A stretch of DNA of 55,935 nt from Chloroflexota bacterium (GCA_005889075.1 VBDQ01000086.1:1-55935); one strand, 5' to 3'. Positions 1-8,705 are shown, counted from the stretch's first letter. The notes: generated by a model not told the origin, from the letters alone. Made by a program: numbers and translations.

Positions 1-21
1 GAAATAAAGCGGCTCGCCCGA

Positions 22-840
22 CTACACAGGATCCGGATGCTGCGCCACGTACTTGAGCGCGCGCAGCGCCCACTGATGCAGTGACGGGTTCCCCGCCACG
101 TATCCGCCGGTCGAATAGATCCATGAGCCGCCCTCGGGATCCGTGAGCAGGCCGCCCGCGCTCTGCAGGATCATGCCCGCGCCGGCGACGTCCCAGGGCT
201 TCGCGTCCAGATTCCAGTAGATGTTGAGCCGGCCGCACGCGACGTAGCAAAGTCCGAGCGCGGGCGAGCCCATGATCGTGATCGAGAGGACCTCCTTCGC
301 GTGCAGGTCGAACACGCGCAGCGCGTCCTTGCGGCGCGGTCCGTCGTAGGGAAGATCGGTCCCCACCCACGACTGCTCCCAGAACTCGGGACCCTGCGCC
401 GTCGCGGGTACCGTGATCGGAGTGCTGTTCAGATACGCTGGCTGGCCGATGGACGCCGAGAACATCTCGTCGCGCATCGGGTCGTACACGACTCCCACGT
501 GCAGGTTGCCCGCGACGCGGCGCGCGATCGAGATCGCGAAGAATGGGATGCCGTGCGCGAAGTTCAGGCTTCCGCAGATCGGGTCGACGATCCAGAGGCG
601 CTCCGCGCCGACGTCGAGGGGCTCGTCTTCGGGTCCCTCTTCGAGCAGAAAGCCGTCGCCGGGGCAGTCTTTCTGGATGGTCGAAACGATGGTGTCCTGC
701 ACCTCCATCGTGGCTCCGCTGACGACGTCGCGCAGACCCTTCCACCGGACGTATCCGGGCTCGCCGAGGCGCGCTTGGGCGATGCGCCCGGCGCGGAACG
801 CCGCGCGTTTCGCAAGCTCGAGCGCGTCTTTGTCGTCCAG
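22..840 (-). CDS. Inositol-monophosphatase-family phosphatase with altered metal motif
   Basis: About 272 aa of the IMPase/FBPase-like sugar phosphatase fold, expected to hydrolyse a phosphomonoester using Mg2+. The N-terminal helix reads DDKDALELAKRAAF. A first acidic motif (LLEEGPED) and a C-terminal WDVAGAG motif are present. The central motif, usually DPIDGTxNF, reads DPICGSLNF, so a metal-binding Asp is replaced by Cys; activity may be changed or lost. There is no ATG, GTG or TTG at the expected N-terminus. A CTG at 838-840 fits the family alignment. The frame stays open upstream to 1215, but that part lies opposite the plus-strand gene at 853 and does not look like protein. Stop is TAG at 22-24. 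Family call is firm; substrate and start are not. Confidence 0.8.
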   Translation of the reverse strand: MDDKDALELAKRAAFRAGRIAQARLGEPGYVRWKGLRDVVSGATMEVQDTIVSTIQKDCPGDGFLLEEGPEDEPLDVGAERLWIVDPICGSLNFAHGIPFFAISIARRVAGNLHVGVVYDPMRDEMFSASIGQPAYLNSTPITVPATAQGPEFWEQSWVGTDLPYDGPRRKDALRVFDLHAKEVLSITIMGSPALGLCYVACGRLNIYWNLDAKPWDVAGAGMILQSAGGLLTDPEGGSWIYSTGGYVAGNPSLHQWALRALKYVAQHPDPV

Positions 841-852
841 CGAGTGGCCAGT

Positions 853-1236
853 GTGACAGCACCGTATGGGGAGGCGCCGCTTTTGGTGTCGACGGTCGTG
901 TGCGCCTTCTCCGGCGAGCTGCCGACCGCGTGGCTCGCGGTGTTCCATCGGTTCGAGAAGCGCCTCGCGCGGGCGGGCCTCCGGGTCCGCGTCCGACTGC
1001 AGGCGCTCGAGGATCTTCCCGAGCGGTACGAGATCCTTGTCGTCCCGCCCGAGCTGGAGGAGCGCGCGCGTGCGCTCGGAACCGAGGCGAACGTGATCGC
1101 GACGACGCGGGCCGATGCCCCTGCGGCGGCCGACGCGTTGGTGCGCGAGCTCGAGCGAGGCTCGCGCATCTACGCGGAGCGGACGGACCCCAATGCGCCG
1201 AGGTTCCGTACCCACCGCGGCATGGAAGAGCTATGA
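853..1236 (+). CDS. Hypothetical protein, 127 aa
   Basis: Small protein of unknown function with alternating hydrophobic and charged segments (VSTVVCAFSGEL, YEILVVPPELEERARAL) suggesting an alpha/beta fold, perhaps Rossmann-like. The GTG at 853 is chosen because it lies just outside the divergent phosphatase start; GTGs at 844 and 886 are alternatives. It overlaps the next gene by ATGA (1233-1236), so the two are probably translated together. No signal peptide or membrane segment is visible. I do not recognise the family. Confidence 0.55.
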   Translation: MTAPYGEAPLLVSTVVCAFSGELPTAWLAVFHRFEKRLARAGLRVRVRLQALEDLPERYEILVVPPELEERARALGTEANVIATTRADAPAAADALVRELERGSRIYAERTDPNAPRFRTHRGMEEL

Positions 1237-1565
1237 GCGACGATCGCCTGGTGATCCGCCTGAAGCGCCTCGAGCAGCAGATCCGCGCGTTTCGCGATCT
1301 CCACACCCGCGAGATCGCGGACTTCGCGACGAAGCTCGACGCGATCGGCAAGCTCCAGGCTGACGAGCTTCAGCTGATCCTCGATCAGCTCGCGGATATC
1401 GTGGCCGACCTCACCCCGTCCGATGCGAAGCCTGCCGCTACGACGAGTGATCCGGCGGCAGAGTCGCCGAAGCGCGCGAAGTGGCTCGCCGAGCAGGAGC
1501 GAAAAAGCACACCCCTCTCACGCCGCGAGCTCCTGCGCGGCCGTGGCGACGACCCTAGGTCTTAG
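1233..1565 (+). CDS. Small coiled-coil hypothetical protein, 110 aa
   Basis: The ATG at 1233 overlaps the upstream stop (ATGA). Residues 1-60 form an amphipathic, heptad-like helix (IRLKRLEQQIRAFRDL, then LQLILDQLADIVADL), probably a coiled coil. The tail from about residue 62 is Ala/Thr/Pro-rich then basic (LSRRELLRGRG). It looks cytosolic, perhaps a partner of the upstream 127-aa protein. Its last 11 bp overlap the convergent TolB-like gene. Function is unknown. Confidence 0.55.
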   Translation: MSDDRLVIRLKRLEQQIRAFRDLHTREIADFATKLDAIGKLQADELQLILDQLADIVADLTPSDAKPAATTSDPAAESPKRAKWLAEQERKSTPLSRRELLRGRGDDPRS

Positions 1566-2661
1566 CCCGGCGCCTCCGGCGAACGAGACCCTCCGCTGCG
1601 ACGGCCCCGAGTGCCAACAGACCGAACGCGAGGAGGTACGGCTCAGCCGTTGTGGGAAGGCCCAACGCGTTCTGTCCGCTCGCCTGTGGGACCTGCGACA
1701 CCTGGTCGGGGTTGATGTGTTCAGGCTTTGTCGCGAGCGCCGCTTTTCCCGCGTCGTCGAGTGTCACGGCGTAGATCTCGAAATTGCCCGTTCGCGGCGA
1801 CGCGAACAGGATCTGGCTTGCGTCGGCGTTGAACTCGAAGGGTCCCTGGACCTGGACCTCTCTCGCGACCTCATTCCGCGGTGCGCCGCTGTTCGGATCG
1901 ACGAGCCACAGGTCGGTCCAGCTCTGATCCTGGGAGATGTGCTCGGTCACGTAGACGAGTCGGCCGTCGGGCAGATAGACCGGGAAGTGGCTCCGCTCGT
2001 CCGGCGGCGAGATCGGTGTCTGCGCGCCGCCTACTGCTGACATCAAGAGGACGCGCGATGAGTCGCCATCGGACAGCGCGAGGCGGTTCGAGTCGGGGGA
2101 CCAAGCGACCGAGTGACAGGCGAAGGTGCATTGGTTGTTCTCCTCGGTCGCGAGGTTGTGGGTCAGGCGAAGCGGGTTGCTTCCGTTATCGGTCATCGCT
2201 GCCCACACGTCCATCGAACCGGCCTGGTAGACGTAGAACGCGATCCGCTTCCCGTCGGGACTCCAGCTGGGGAAGCTCGCAATGCCGCCGAGCTTGGTGA
2301 TCTGGGTGCGCTGCCGCGATCCGACGTCGATCGTCCAGATCTCGCGGTTCGTTTGATCGCCGGAGTCGATGGCTAGCTGTTTGCCGTCGGGGCTCCAGGC
2401 AGGGTGCCGATCGTCGGCGTCACTGCTGGTCAGCTGCCGCACGTTCGAGCCGTCCGCGCTCATCACGTAGATGTGGTACGGGCCGTCGCGGTTGGTCTGG
2501 AAAGCGATCTGTTTCCCGTCCGGACTCCAGGCCGGCCGGATATTCGAGGCCTGGGTATTCGTGAGCTGCCGGATCGGCGTCGCCGCGGCGCTCACGAAGC
2601 TCGCGCCGAGCGCCATCAGCGCGGATAGGTACAGGACACGGAAGAGTGCGAGGCGGGTCAC
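1555..2661 (-). CDS. Exported TolB-like beta-propeller protein with LPxT-like C-terminal anchor
   Basis: 368 aa with a GTG start. Residues 1-25 form a signal peptide (ALFRVLYLSALMALGASF). Several PD40/TolB propeller repeats follow, each with a PAWSPDGKQIAF-type signature and a LT/QLT turn. The C-terminus has LPTTAEP, a hydrophobic stretch (LLAFGLLALGAVAA) and an Arg/Lys-rich end (RRRRRAKT). This is the layout of a cell-wall sorting signal or a membrane tail anchor. It probably acts at the cell surface as a binding scaffold; no catalytic domain is seen. It lies last in a minus-strand run with the cytochrome b and ferredoxin genes (7 bp gap to the 72-aa gene). Ligand unknown. Confidence 0.82.
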   Translation of the reverse strand: MTRLALFRVLYLSALMALGASFVSAAATPIRQLTNTQASNIRPAWSPDGKQIAFQTNRDGPYHIYVMSADGSNVRQLTSSDADDRHPAWSPDGKQLAIDSGDQTNREIWTIDVGSRQRTQITKLGGIASFPSWSPDGKRIAFYVYQAGSMDVWAAMTDNGSNPLRLTHNLATEENNQCTFACHSVAWSPDSNRLALSDGDSSRVLLMSAVGGAQTPISPPDERSHFPVYLPDGRLVYVTEHISQDQSWTDLWLVDPNSGAPRNEVAREVQVQGPFEFNADASQILFASPRTGNFEIYAVTLDDAGKAALATKPEHINPDQVSQVPQASGQNALGLPTTAEPYLLAFGLLALGAVAAEGLVRRRRRAKT

Positions 2662-2668
2662 CGGTCCG

Positions 2669-2887
2669 TCAGGTCGCGTTCCCCGCCCGAATCAGCCGAA
2701 CGCCTACGCGCGCGACGAGCAGAGCGAAGAGTCCCATGAGAAGACCACCAAGCAAGAGAGAGGCCTGAGCGAGGATGCCCTCTCTGGCCGCGGTCTTCGC
2801 GATGAAGGCGTCAGCGAGGAAGTAGTAGGCAAGGATCAGATTGACGAGCGCCCAGACGATGCCGAGCGCGCCGGCGACCGGCTTCAC
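2669..2887 (-). CDS. Small two-helix membrane protein, 72 aa
   Basis: Two predicted membrane helices (residues about 5-28 and 42-62), ending in a short basic tail. ATG start at 2887 overlaps the stop of the cytochrome b gene (TGA 2884-2886), indicating translational coupling. It may be an accessory subunit of the cytochrome b/ferredoxin module. No recognised family. Confidence 0.6.
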   Translation of the reverse strand: MKPVAGALGIVWALVNLILAYYFLADAFIAKTAAREGILAQASLLLGGLLMGLFALLVARVGVRLIRAGNAT

Positions 2888-3858
2888 CGCTCGCTCCCGG
2901 TCATCGCGCCGGCGGGCTGGCGCGCGGGGACCGGTTCCGCGGGCGCGCTTTCGCGTTGGACCTCGTCCTCCAGAACGCGGCGGATCGCACTCTCAGGCAC
3001 CCATCCCTTGGCCATCGCCACCATCATGGGCCAGCGAGCAAGCGTGTACCGCAGATGATCGAGGACTTTGATGAAGATCAGGACCATCGCCGCGACGTGG
3101 AGCGTCGACGACCAGTAGAGGAGGAACGGCGGGATCGGATAGACGTAGCGCATCGCTTTGACGAGGCCGGTGATCGTGATGAGCGCGATGACGATGGTCC
3201 ACGACGGGAATGAGAAGGCCGTCTCGTAGTAGGTGAAGCGCTTTGCGGCGGGCATCGCGCGCCGCAAGTCCAGCCGCAGCGGACCTGCGATCCGCGCACC
3301 AAGCCGGCGGGGGAGACCGCGCGCAAAAACGGAGAGGTGCGCGCGCCATTGTCCGCGCGGGGGAATGAGCGCTCGGTCACCGCTCGTCCACCAGTACGCG
3401 GCGAAGCTGGCGACTGAGAAGAGAATGATCGCGCCTCCGATGTAGTGAAGGCGATAGATCCAGTACAGCGGAATGGGCCGGAAGAGGTCGAGGAGGATCT
3501 GGCCACCCGGCGCGGGGGCGTCCTGCGAAAGGACCCCGCCGAGGTACTGCCACATTCCGGTCGGCATCGCCAGAACGAAGCCGATCGTTGCGATCCAGTG
3601 CCCGATTACGGTGCCCGGGCGGAAGCGCCGAACGAGCTCTCCGCGCCGCTCTTCGCTCCCGGCGCGCCCGCGCAGCAGGCCGACGGCGACTCCGACCGCC
3701 AGGACGAAGGGGATCGACTTGATGAAGATGAAATTGTCAGTGAGCTCCGGGTCCCAGGGCTGCTGTCCCGACGCGGCCTGCTGCACGATCTGCGCGGCGC
3801 CGAACGCCCCCGCCGCGACCGCCGCGATCACGACCACCCATCGCAGGGCGGCGCCCAT
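2884..3858 (-). CDS. Membrane cytochrome b, formate-dehydrogenase-gamma/b561-like
   Basis: 324 aa integral membrane protein with an N-terminal hydrophobic segment and at least four core helices. Histidines suited to bis-His heme ligation occur in GHWIATIGF, RLHYIGGAII, TLHVAAMVL and LDHLRYTL, as in the di-heme cytochrome b subunits of formate dehydrogenase and related enzymes. It would pass electrons between an FeS subunit and quinone. The gene directly follows the ferredoxin stop (3859-3861) with no gap and is coupled to the 72-aa gene. No molybdopterin or nickel catalytic subunit lies beside it, so the redox partner is unclear. Confidence 0.72.
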   Translation of the reverse strand: MGAALRWVVVIAAVAAGAFGAAQIVQQAASGQQPWDPELTDNFIFIKSIPFVLAVGVAVGLLRGRAGSEERRGELVRRFRPGTVIGHWIATIGFVLAMPTGMWQYLGGVLSQDAPAPGGQILLDLFRPIPLYWIYRLHYIGGAIILFSVASFAAYWWTSGDRALIPPRGQWRAHLSVFARGLPRRLGARIAGPLRLDLRRAMPAAKRFTYYETAFSFPSWTIVIALITITGLVKAMRYVYPIPPFLLYWSSTLHVAAMVLIFIKVLDHLRYTLARWPMMVAMAKGWVPESAIRRVLEDEVQRESAPAEPVPARQPAGAMTGSER

Positions 3859-4558
3859 CTAGGCTTTGCCTTGGGCGGGGCTGTTCGCGAATGTCTGGAA
3901 GCTGCGGAGGCGCGCCCAGTTCTCGCGCGTCGCCGGCGGCTCCTCGAGGCAGAGGTGATCGCTCTGGATGATCCCCTGACGGATCCGGATGTTCACCGGG
4001 CAGCGCTCGACACATGCCGGCCCGCCGTTGCGCCAGTAGCACAGATCGCATTTGGCGAACGTGTCCTTGACCGGGTCGTACGTGATGCGGGTCTTTTGAT
4101 CGAGCGTGAGCTGGTTGGTCGCGGCCCCCTCGTCGCTGATCGGGAAGGGGCATGCTTCGGCGCAACGCCCGCACGAGACGCAGATGTCCTCGTTTATGAA
4201 ACGCGCTCCGGTGTTTGGCTCGACCTGGAGCGCGTGGACCGGACAGACGTAGAGGCACTCAGCGGTCGGGCACTGGAGGCAGGGCTCCTGATGGAACTGC
4301 CCACGGTCCGGGTACGCGGCCTTGATCGCGGGGGCGACCTGCGTGTTCGGGTCATTGAAGATGCGGATGCGTGGGACATCCAGCAGGATCCGGGAAGATG
4401 ACGCCCTGAGATTGCCTCGTCGCGCTCGGAGTTGCGCCGTTCGCGACGGTGAGACCGCCGATCGCGTCCAGCGCGATGAACGCCACGATCGGCGCAGCCG
4501 CGCCCTTTAGGAAGCTCCGCCGCGAGGGCTCAGGTGATGTCGCTTGCTCCCGGTTCAC
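3859..4558 (-). pseudogene. Tat-exported polyferredoxin (DmsB/FdhB-like), frameshifted, first cluster missing
   Basis: A GTG at 4558 opens a frame with a twin-arginine signal (SRRSFLKGAAAPIVAFIA) that runs to GVIFPDPA, then leaves the conserved frame and stops at 4352. The rest of the protein continues in another frame from about 4385 (LDVPRIRIFNDPN) to TAG at 3859-3861. That part has three 4Fe-4S motifs: C-x2-C-x4-C-x3-CP, C-x2-C-x2-C-x3-CP and C-x2-C-x11-C-x3-CP. Four-cluster relatives carry another C-x2-C-x2-C-x3-C motif exactly where the frames meet, and it is absent. The junction therefore looks like a small out-of-frame deletion, real or an assembly error. Role, if intact: electron transfer to the adjacent cytochrome b. 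Confidence 0.78.
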
Positions 4559-4642
4559 AGACCCTCCCCGGGGTTCGGCGGTCTTCGGGGAAGGTAGCGA
4601 CCCTCCCTTCGCCCGTCAATCTGGGCCGGGACAATCGTTTGT

Positions 4643-5233
4643 TCAGAGGTGAGGACGGCTCTCGGCGAGGTCGCTCATCGTGTCCACGTCCCGCCCGATC
4701 CCGCGGTCCTCCACGTCGAGGTCGGCTCGCAAGTCCGGATGCCGCTTGATGACGTCGTGCAGGTTCGCTGAGATGTCCGTCGCCAGGATCTCATCGCGCA
4801 ACCTGAACGGCAGAGCGACGGGATGACCGCGCTTGCCACGGTAGCGCGGCGAAACGATGGCCGGGGCTTGTTCGTAGCGAGCAAGGACCGCTCGAACGGT
4901 GCCGGGCTTGACGAAGGGCATGTCGCCGGGCAGAACGAGCAGCACGTCCCCTTGCGCCTGGGCCGCGCCCTCCTGGATCGAGCTGAACATGCCCCGCGAT
5001 GGGTCCGGATTCTCGACCGGACGGACCCGCGCATCGAGCATCGCATTCACGTCTCGTTCGATCTCGGCGCGCGCGTCGCTTCCCACGACGACAATGACCT
5101 CGGACACGCCGCCGTCGAGCAGCGCGCGGATGGTGTGGTCGAGGAGCGGCTCGCCGTCGATCGGGGTCAGGAGCTTCCTGCCCCCGAAACGCTCCGCCGA
5201 GCCCGCCGCGGTCACGATCGCGACCGAGCGCAT
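4643..5233 (-). CDS. mocA: Molybdenum cofactor cytidylyltransferase (MocA/CoxI-like)
   Basis: 196 aa. The N-terminal nucleotidyltransferase signature AAGSAERFGGRKLL, the metal-site segment LPGDMPFV and RGKRGHPVALP are typical of MocA. MocA makes the molybdopterin cytosine dinucleotide used by xanthine-oxidase-family enzymes. ATG at 5233 overlaps the stop of the FAD subunit (TGATG), so it is the last gene of the molybdenum hydroxylase operon and very likely serves that enzyme. The frame is open far upstream, but that extension is the antisense of the FAD subunit gene. MobA (guanylyl) specificity is less likely given the partner enzyme. Confidence 0.85.
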   Translation of the reverse strand: MRSVAIVTAAGSAERFGGRKLLTPIDGEPLLDHTIRALLDGGVSEVIVVVGSDARAEIERDVNAMLDARVRPVENPDPSRGMFSSIQEGAAQAQGDVLLVLPGDMPFVKPGTVRAVLARYEQAPAIVSPRYRGKRGHPVALPFRLRDEILATDISANLHDVIKRHPDLRADLDVEDRGIGRDVDTMSDLAESRPHL

Positions 5234-6279
5234 CAGCGTTTGGGGGGCGCTGCCCCCCAAGCCCCCGGGTCGCGCAAGGACACGAGCGCGCGTTCGGTGA
5301 GGACGCGCGACGCAACCTTGCGCTGCGAGATCGTCCCCGAGGTGTTGTCCATCGGGCGAGCGGCCTTGTGCACCGCGTCGGCCGCTGCGCCGATGGCACG
5401 ATCGTCCAAGCGCGTTCCGACGAGCGCCTCCCGTGCCGCCTCGACGAGGAGCGGCCGCGAGCCCAGCGCCGTGACCGCGATACGCGCTTCCCGCACCGTG
5501 CCGCCATCCCAGCGAACCGCTGCGCCAACCCCGGCGATGGGGAAGTCGAACGACCCACGGTCGCGCAGCTTCAGATAGGTGCTGCGCCAGCCTTCGGCGC
5601 GCGGCAGCGTGATCTCCGTCAACACCTCGTCCTGTCGCATGGCCCACGCGCGAATCCCGTCCTCCCGATACAGGTCGGCCAGGGCGACCTCGCGCTCGCC
5701 CTCGGCGTTCTGGAGATGCGCGCTCGCGCCGAGGACGAGCAGCGCCGGGACGGTGTCGGCGCTCGCGACCGCGAGGCAGCGCGGACTCGAGGTCGCGACG
5801 CGGCACACGACCTCGGGGTTCGTCTTCATGCAAAACCCTTCGGCCGTCCGCCAGAAGAGCGACTGGTCGTACCAGTTACAGCGGGTATCGAGACAGACGT
5901 TCCCGCCGATCGTACCCATGTTCCGCAGCTGCGGAGTGCTCACGAGCTCCGCGGCTTGCGCGAGCGCGGTGTAACGATCGCGGACGCGCTGGTCGCCTGC
6001 GACTTCGGTGAGGGTGGTCCCAGCGGATATCTCGAGCTTGCCGTTCTCGTGGATGCGTGCCGCGTCGCGGACGCGCGCGAGCGAGACGAGCACCTCGGGC
6101 GAGAACTGGCGGCGCTTCATGTTAGGGAAGAGATCGGTGCCACCGGCGACGAGCATCACGCGTAGGGTCGGCGTCCCGCGCGTGCGGTCGAGTTCGCCGG
6201 CACCGTTATCGCGAAGCAGCTGCGCCGCCTCGCGGTACGTACGCGGGGTCGCGATGCGGAACCGTGGAAGGCGCAGCAT
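5233..6279 (-). CDS. hcrB: 4-Hydroxybenzoyl-CoA reductase-like beta (FAD, extra 4Fe-4S) subunit
   Basis: 348 aa FAD-binding medium subunit of the xanthine oxidase family. The FAD signature VAGGTDLFPNMKRR is near residues 44-57, and TIGGNVCLDTRC follows at 123-134. After it comes a loop holding Cys134, Cys150, Cys159 and Cys168. Ordinary CoxM/XdhB proteins lack this loop; in 4-hydroxybenzoyl-CoA reductase it binds an additional 4Fe-4S cluster used for low-potential electron input. The gene overlaps both neighbours by TGATG. The C-terminal tail (PGAWGAAPPKR) is encoded by a GC-hairpin repeat at 5240-5260. Assignment to the HcrB-type subgroup is good; the exact substrate is inferred. Confidence 0.84.
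   Translation of the reverse strand: MLRLPRFRIATPRTYREAAQLLRDNGAGELDRTRGTPTLRVMLVAGGTDLFPNMKRRQFSPEVLVSLARVRDAARIHENGKLEISAGTTLTEVAGDQRVRDRYTALAQAAELVSTPQLRNMGTIGGNVCLDTRCNWYDQSLFWRTAEGFCMKTNPEVVCRVATSSPRCLAVASADTVPALLVLGASAHLQNAEGEREVALADLYREDGIRAWAMRQDEVLTEITLPRAEGWRSTYLKLRDRGSFDFPIAGVGAAVRWDGGTVREARIAVTALGSRPLLVEAAREALVGTRLDDRAIGAAADAVHKAARPMDNTSGTISQRKVASRVLTERALVSLRDPGAWGAAPPKR
5240..5260. repeat. GC-hairpin repeat, type 1
   Basis: Perfect 9-bp inverted repeat TTGGGGGGC / GCCCCCCAA with a 3-nt loop, followed by a C-rich run. It encodes the C-terminal tail of the HcrB-like protein. Confidence 0.75.
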
Positions 6280-8705
6280 CAGCCGGTTGGGGGGCTCTGC
6301 CCCCCATCCCCCGCGACGCGGCGCTCTCGTGCCGCTGTCGTCGCGCCGAGCCGGCGCAGCGCGCGGTTGGGATCGGCGTCGCCACCGAGGCCATCGGGGC
6401 CGATCCGCTTCTTCGTGACCCCGCGGTTATCGCGTTTGCCGAGCGCGTCGAGGATCTTCTCCGCGGTGATCGGGGTCTCGTCGAAGCGCACGCCGATCGC
6501 GTCGTAGACCGCGTTCGCGATCGCCGGGATCACCGGATTGAGCGGACCCTCGCCGGCCTCCTTCGCGCCGAATGGCCCCTCGGCGTCGACGCTCTCGACG
6601 ACGAGCGCCTCGAGCGCCGGCGTGTCGAGCGAGGTCGGAAGCTTGTAGTCGAGAAGGCTTGGCTTCTTGTGCAGGCCGCCGCGGAAGACCTGCTCCTCAC
6701 CGATGATCTCCCCATACCCCATGTAGGCTGCGCCCTCGATCTGCCCTTCGACGTTCGGAGGATTCAGCGCGCGTCCGCAGTCGTGCGCGGTGGTGACCTT
6801 GTCGACGACGAGGGTCCCCGTGTCGAGATCGACGCTGACCTCCGCGACCGCGGCCTGATAGGAGTACGCGGGCGAGGGACCCACGCCGGCACCCTTGAAC
6901 GTCCCGCCGATGCCCTTCGGCGGCTTGTAGCTACCGGCCGCCACGAGCGTCCCGTGCTTCGACTCCGCGAGGACGGCCGCATCGGCGAAGGTCACGAACT
7001 TCTCTGGATCGTCCTGATCGTAGATACGCCGGTACGCGCTCAGAAGCCGGGTCTCGGGAACGCCGAGCTTCTCCGCGGCCGCGCCGACGAGCAGCGTGCG
7101 CAGCTTCAGCGAGGCGTCGCGCACCGCGTTCCCGGCCATGAAGGTGACCCGGCTGGAGTAGCTGCCGAGATCGACGGGCGTGAGGGAGGTGTCGCCGGAG
7201 ACGACGTGGACGTCGGATGGGTACACCCCGAGCGTCTCGGCCGCCACGGTCGCCAGCACGTTGTCGGAGCCCTGTCCGATCTCGGCGGTGCCGCACATGA
7301 CGGTGACGCCACCGCCTCGATCGATGCGGATCTCGGCTCCGGAATGCGGCATGTCGTTCCAGTAGATGGGAAGGCCCGCGCCCGAGATATAGGCGCTGCC
7401 CGCGATGCCGATGCCCTTCCCGCGCCCGAGCTGCCCGCGCCGCTCGGAGAAGTGCGTCCGTCGCTGAAGCGCATCGAGGCACTCGCCCAGGCCCATCGAG
7501 GTGATCCGGAGCTCGTTGACGGTCCGGCTGTTGGGTGGCTGGAGGATCCGCTTGCGGTATTCGAGCGGATCGAGGCCGAGATCTTCGGCGATCTTGTCGA
7601 TCTGGCACTCGAAGCCGTAACGCGGCTGCGTCGTGCCGTGCCCACGCTTGGGCCCGCACGGCGGCTTGTTCGTGTACACCCGGACGCCGTCGAACTTGTA
7701 GATGGGGATGCGATACGTGACCGTGAGCAGCGCGCCGGTGTAGTAGGTAGTGGCGATCCCGTACGAGGCATACGCGCCGCCGTCAAGCCAGCTCTGGTAG
7801 TGGACCGCGGTGATCTCGCCGTCCTTCTGCACTCCGGTCTTGATCCGCATCTTCACTGGATGCCGCCCGCGGTGCGCGTAGAAGACCTCCTCGCGATCGA
7901 GGGTGATCTTCACCGGTCGCCGCGTGCGCATCGCCAGGAGCGCGGCCGCGAATTCGTGTCCGAAGGGATCGCTCTTTCCACCGAACGCGCCGCCGTTCGG
8001 GGTCGCGATCACACGGATGCGCGAGCGTTCGAGGCCGAGCACCTTCTCCAGCTCGCGATGGAGGTAGTGCGGGACCTGCGTCGCGGTCCAGAGCGTCAGC
8101 TTGTCGTCGCCGCCGTACTGCGCGACCGCGCTGTGGGACTCCATCGGCGCGTGTGTATTTCCTTCAAAGAAGAACCAGTCGTCGCGGACGTGGTCCGCGC
8201 GAGCGAAACCCGCGTCGAGGTCCCCGAAGCTGAGATGGACCTCTTTGAAGACGTTGGCGCGCTTGGCCTCCTCGTGGATCTTCACGTCCTCGCGCTCGAG
8301 CGCGTCTTCGATGGTGAAGATCGGTTCCAGGTCCTCGTAGTCGACCTCGATCAGCGACAGTGCCTCAAACGCAGCGTCCTCGTCGACCGCCGCGACAGCG
8401 GCGACCGGCTCGCCGACGTAGCGGACCTTGTCGACGGCGAGCGCGGTCTCGTCCTGGGTCGAGGGCATGATCCCCATCTTCTCGGGCATGTCCGCGCCGA
8501 TCACTGCGGCCACGACCCCGGGGTGGGCGAGCGCTCGCGAGACGTCGATACGGCGGATGCGTGCGTGCGGCCGCGTCGACCGCAGGAGTCTCCCGTAGAG
8601 CATCCGCGGCAGAAAGATGTCGTCGGCATAGCGCGCTTCGCCCGTGAGATGTGCCCACGAATTCACCTTCGGCAGACGCCGGCCAATGATGGAGAACTCG
8701 CTCAC
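6279..8705 (-). CDS. hcrA: 4-Hydroxybenzoyl-CoA reductase-like alpha (molybdopterin) subunit
   Basis: 808 aa large subunit of the molybdenum hydroxylase family. The N-terminal domain starts LPKVNSWAHLTGEARYADD. Molybdopterin-site motifs include ATPNGGAFGGKSD, CGTAEIGQGSDN and the glutamate base motif FGAKEAGEGP. GTG at 8705 overlaps the stop of the small subunit (GTGA). The last about 45 residues form a low-complexity tail whose end (GGQSPPTG) is encoded by a GC-hairpin repeat at 6287-6307. Together with the 4Fe-4S-type FAD subunit, the likely reaction is reductive dehydroxylation of an aryl-CoA or a related conversion. A hydroxylase acting on another substrate remains possible. Confidence 0.85.
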   Translation of the reverse strand: MSEFSIIGRRLPKVNSWAHLTGEARYADDIFLPRMLYGRLLRSTRPHARIRRIDVSRALAHPGVVAAVIGADMPEKMGIMPSTQDETALAVDKVRYVGEPVAAVAAVDEDAAFEALSLIEVDYEDLEPIFTIEDALEREDVKIHEEAKRANVFKEVHLSFGDLDAGFARADHVRDDWFFFEGNTHAPMESHSAVAQYGGDDKLTLWTATQVPHYLHRELEKVLGLERSRIRVIATPNGGAFGGKSDPFGHEFAAALLAMRTRRPVKITLDREEVFYAHRGRHPVKMRIKTGVQKDGEITAVHYQSWLDGGAYASYGIATTYYTGALLTVTYRIPIYKFDGVRVYTNKPPCGPKRGHGTTQPRYGFECQIDKIAEDLGLDPLEYRKRILQPPNSRTVNELRITSMGLGECLDALQRRTHFSERRGQLGRGKGIGIAGSAYISGAGLPIYWNDMPHSGAEIRIDRGGGVTVMCGTAEIGQGSDNVLATVAAETLGVYPSDVHVVSGDTSLTPVDLGSYSSRVTFMAGNAVRDASLKLRTLLVGAAAEKLGVPETRLLSAYRRIYDQDDPEKFVTFADAAVLAESKHGTLVAAGSYKPPKGIGGTFKGAGVGPSPAYSYQAAVAEVSVDLDTGTLVVDKVTTAHDCGRALNPPNVEGQIEGAAYMGYGEIIGEEQVFRGGLHKKPSLLDYKLPTSLDTPALEALVVESVDAEGPFGAKEAGEGPLNPVIPAIANAVYDAIGVRFDETPITAEKILDALGKRDNRGVTKKRIGPDGLGGDADPNRALRRLGATTAARERRVAGDGGQSPPTG
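6287..6307. repeat. GC-hairpin repeat, type 1
   Basis: TTGGGGGGC, loop TCT, GCCCCCCAT, followed by a C-rich run. It encodes the last residues of the HcrA-like protein. Confidence 0.75.

Noticed and set aside
841-1215. N-terminal extension of the IMPase-like gene
   Set aside because: The frame is open but the sequence is Arg/Glu-rich, lacks family similarity and overlaps the plus-strand gene at 853.
5240-5260. GC-hairpins as rho-independent terminators
   Set aside because: They lack a U tract, and several lie within coding sequence or between genes of one operon.
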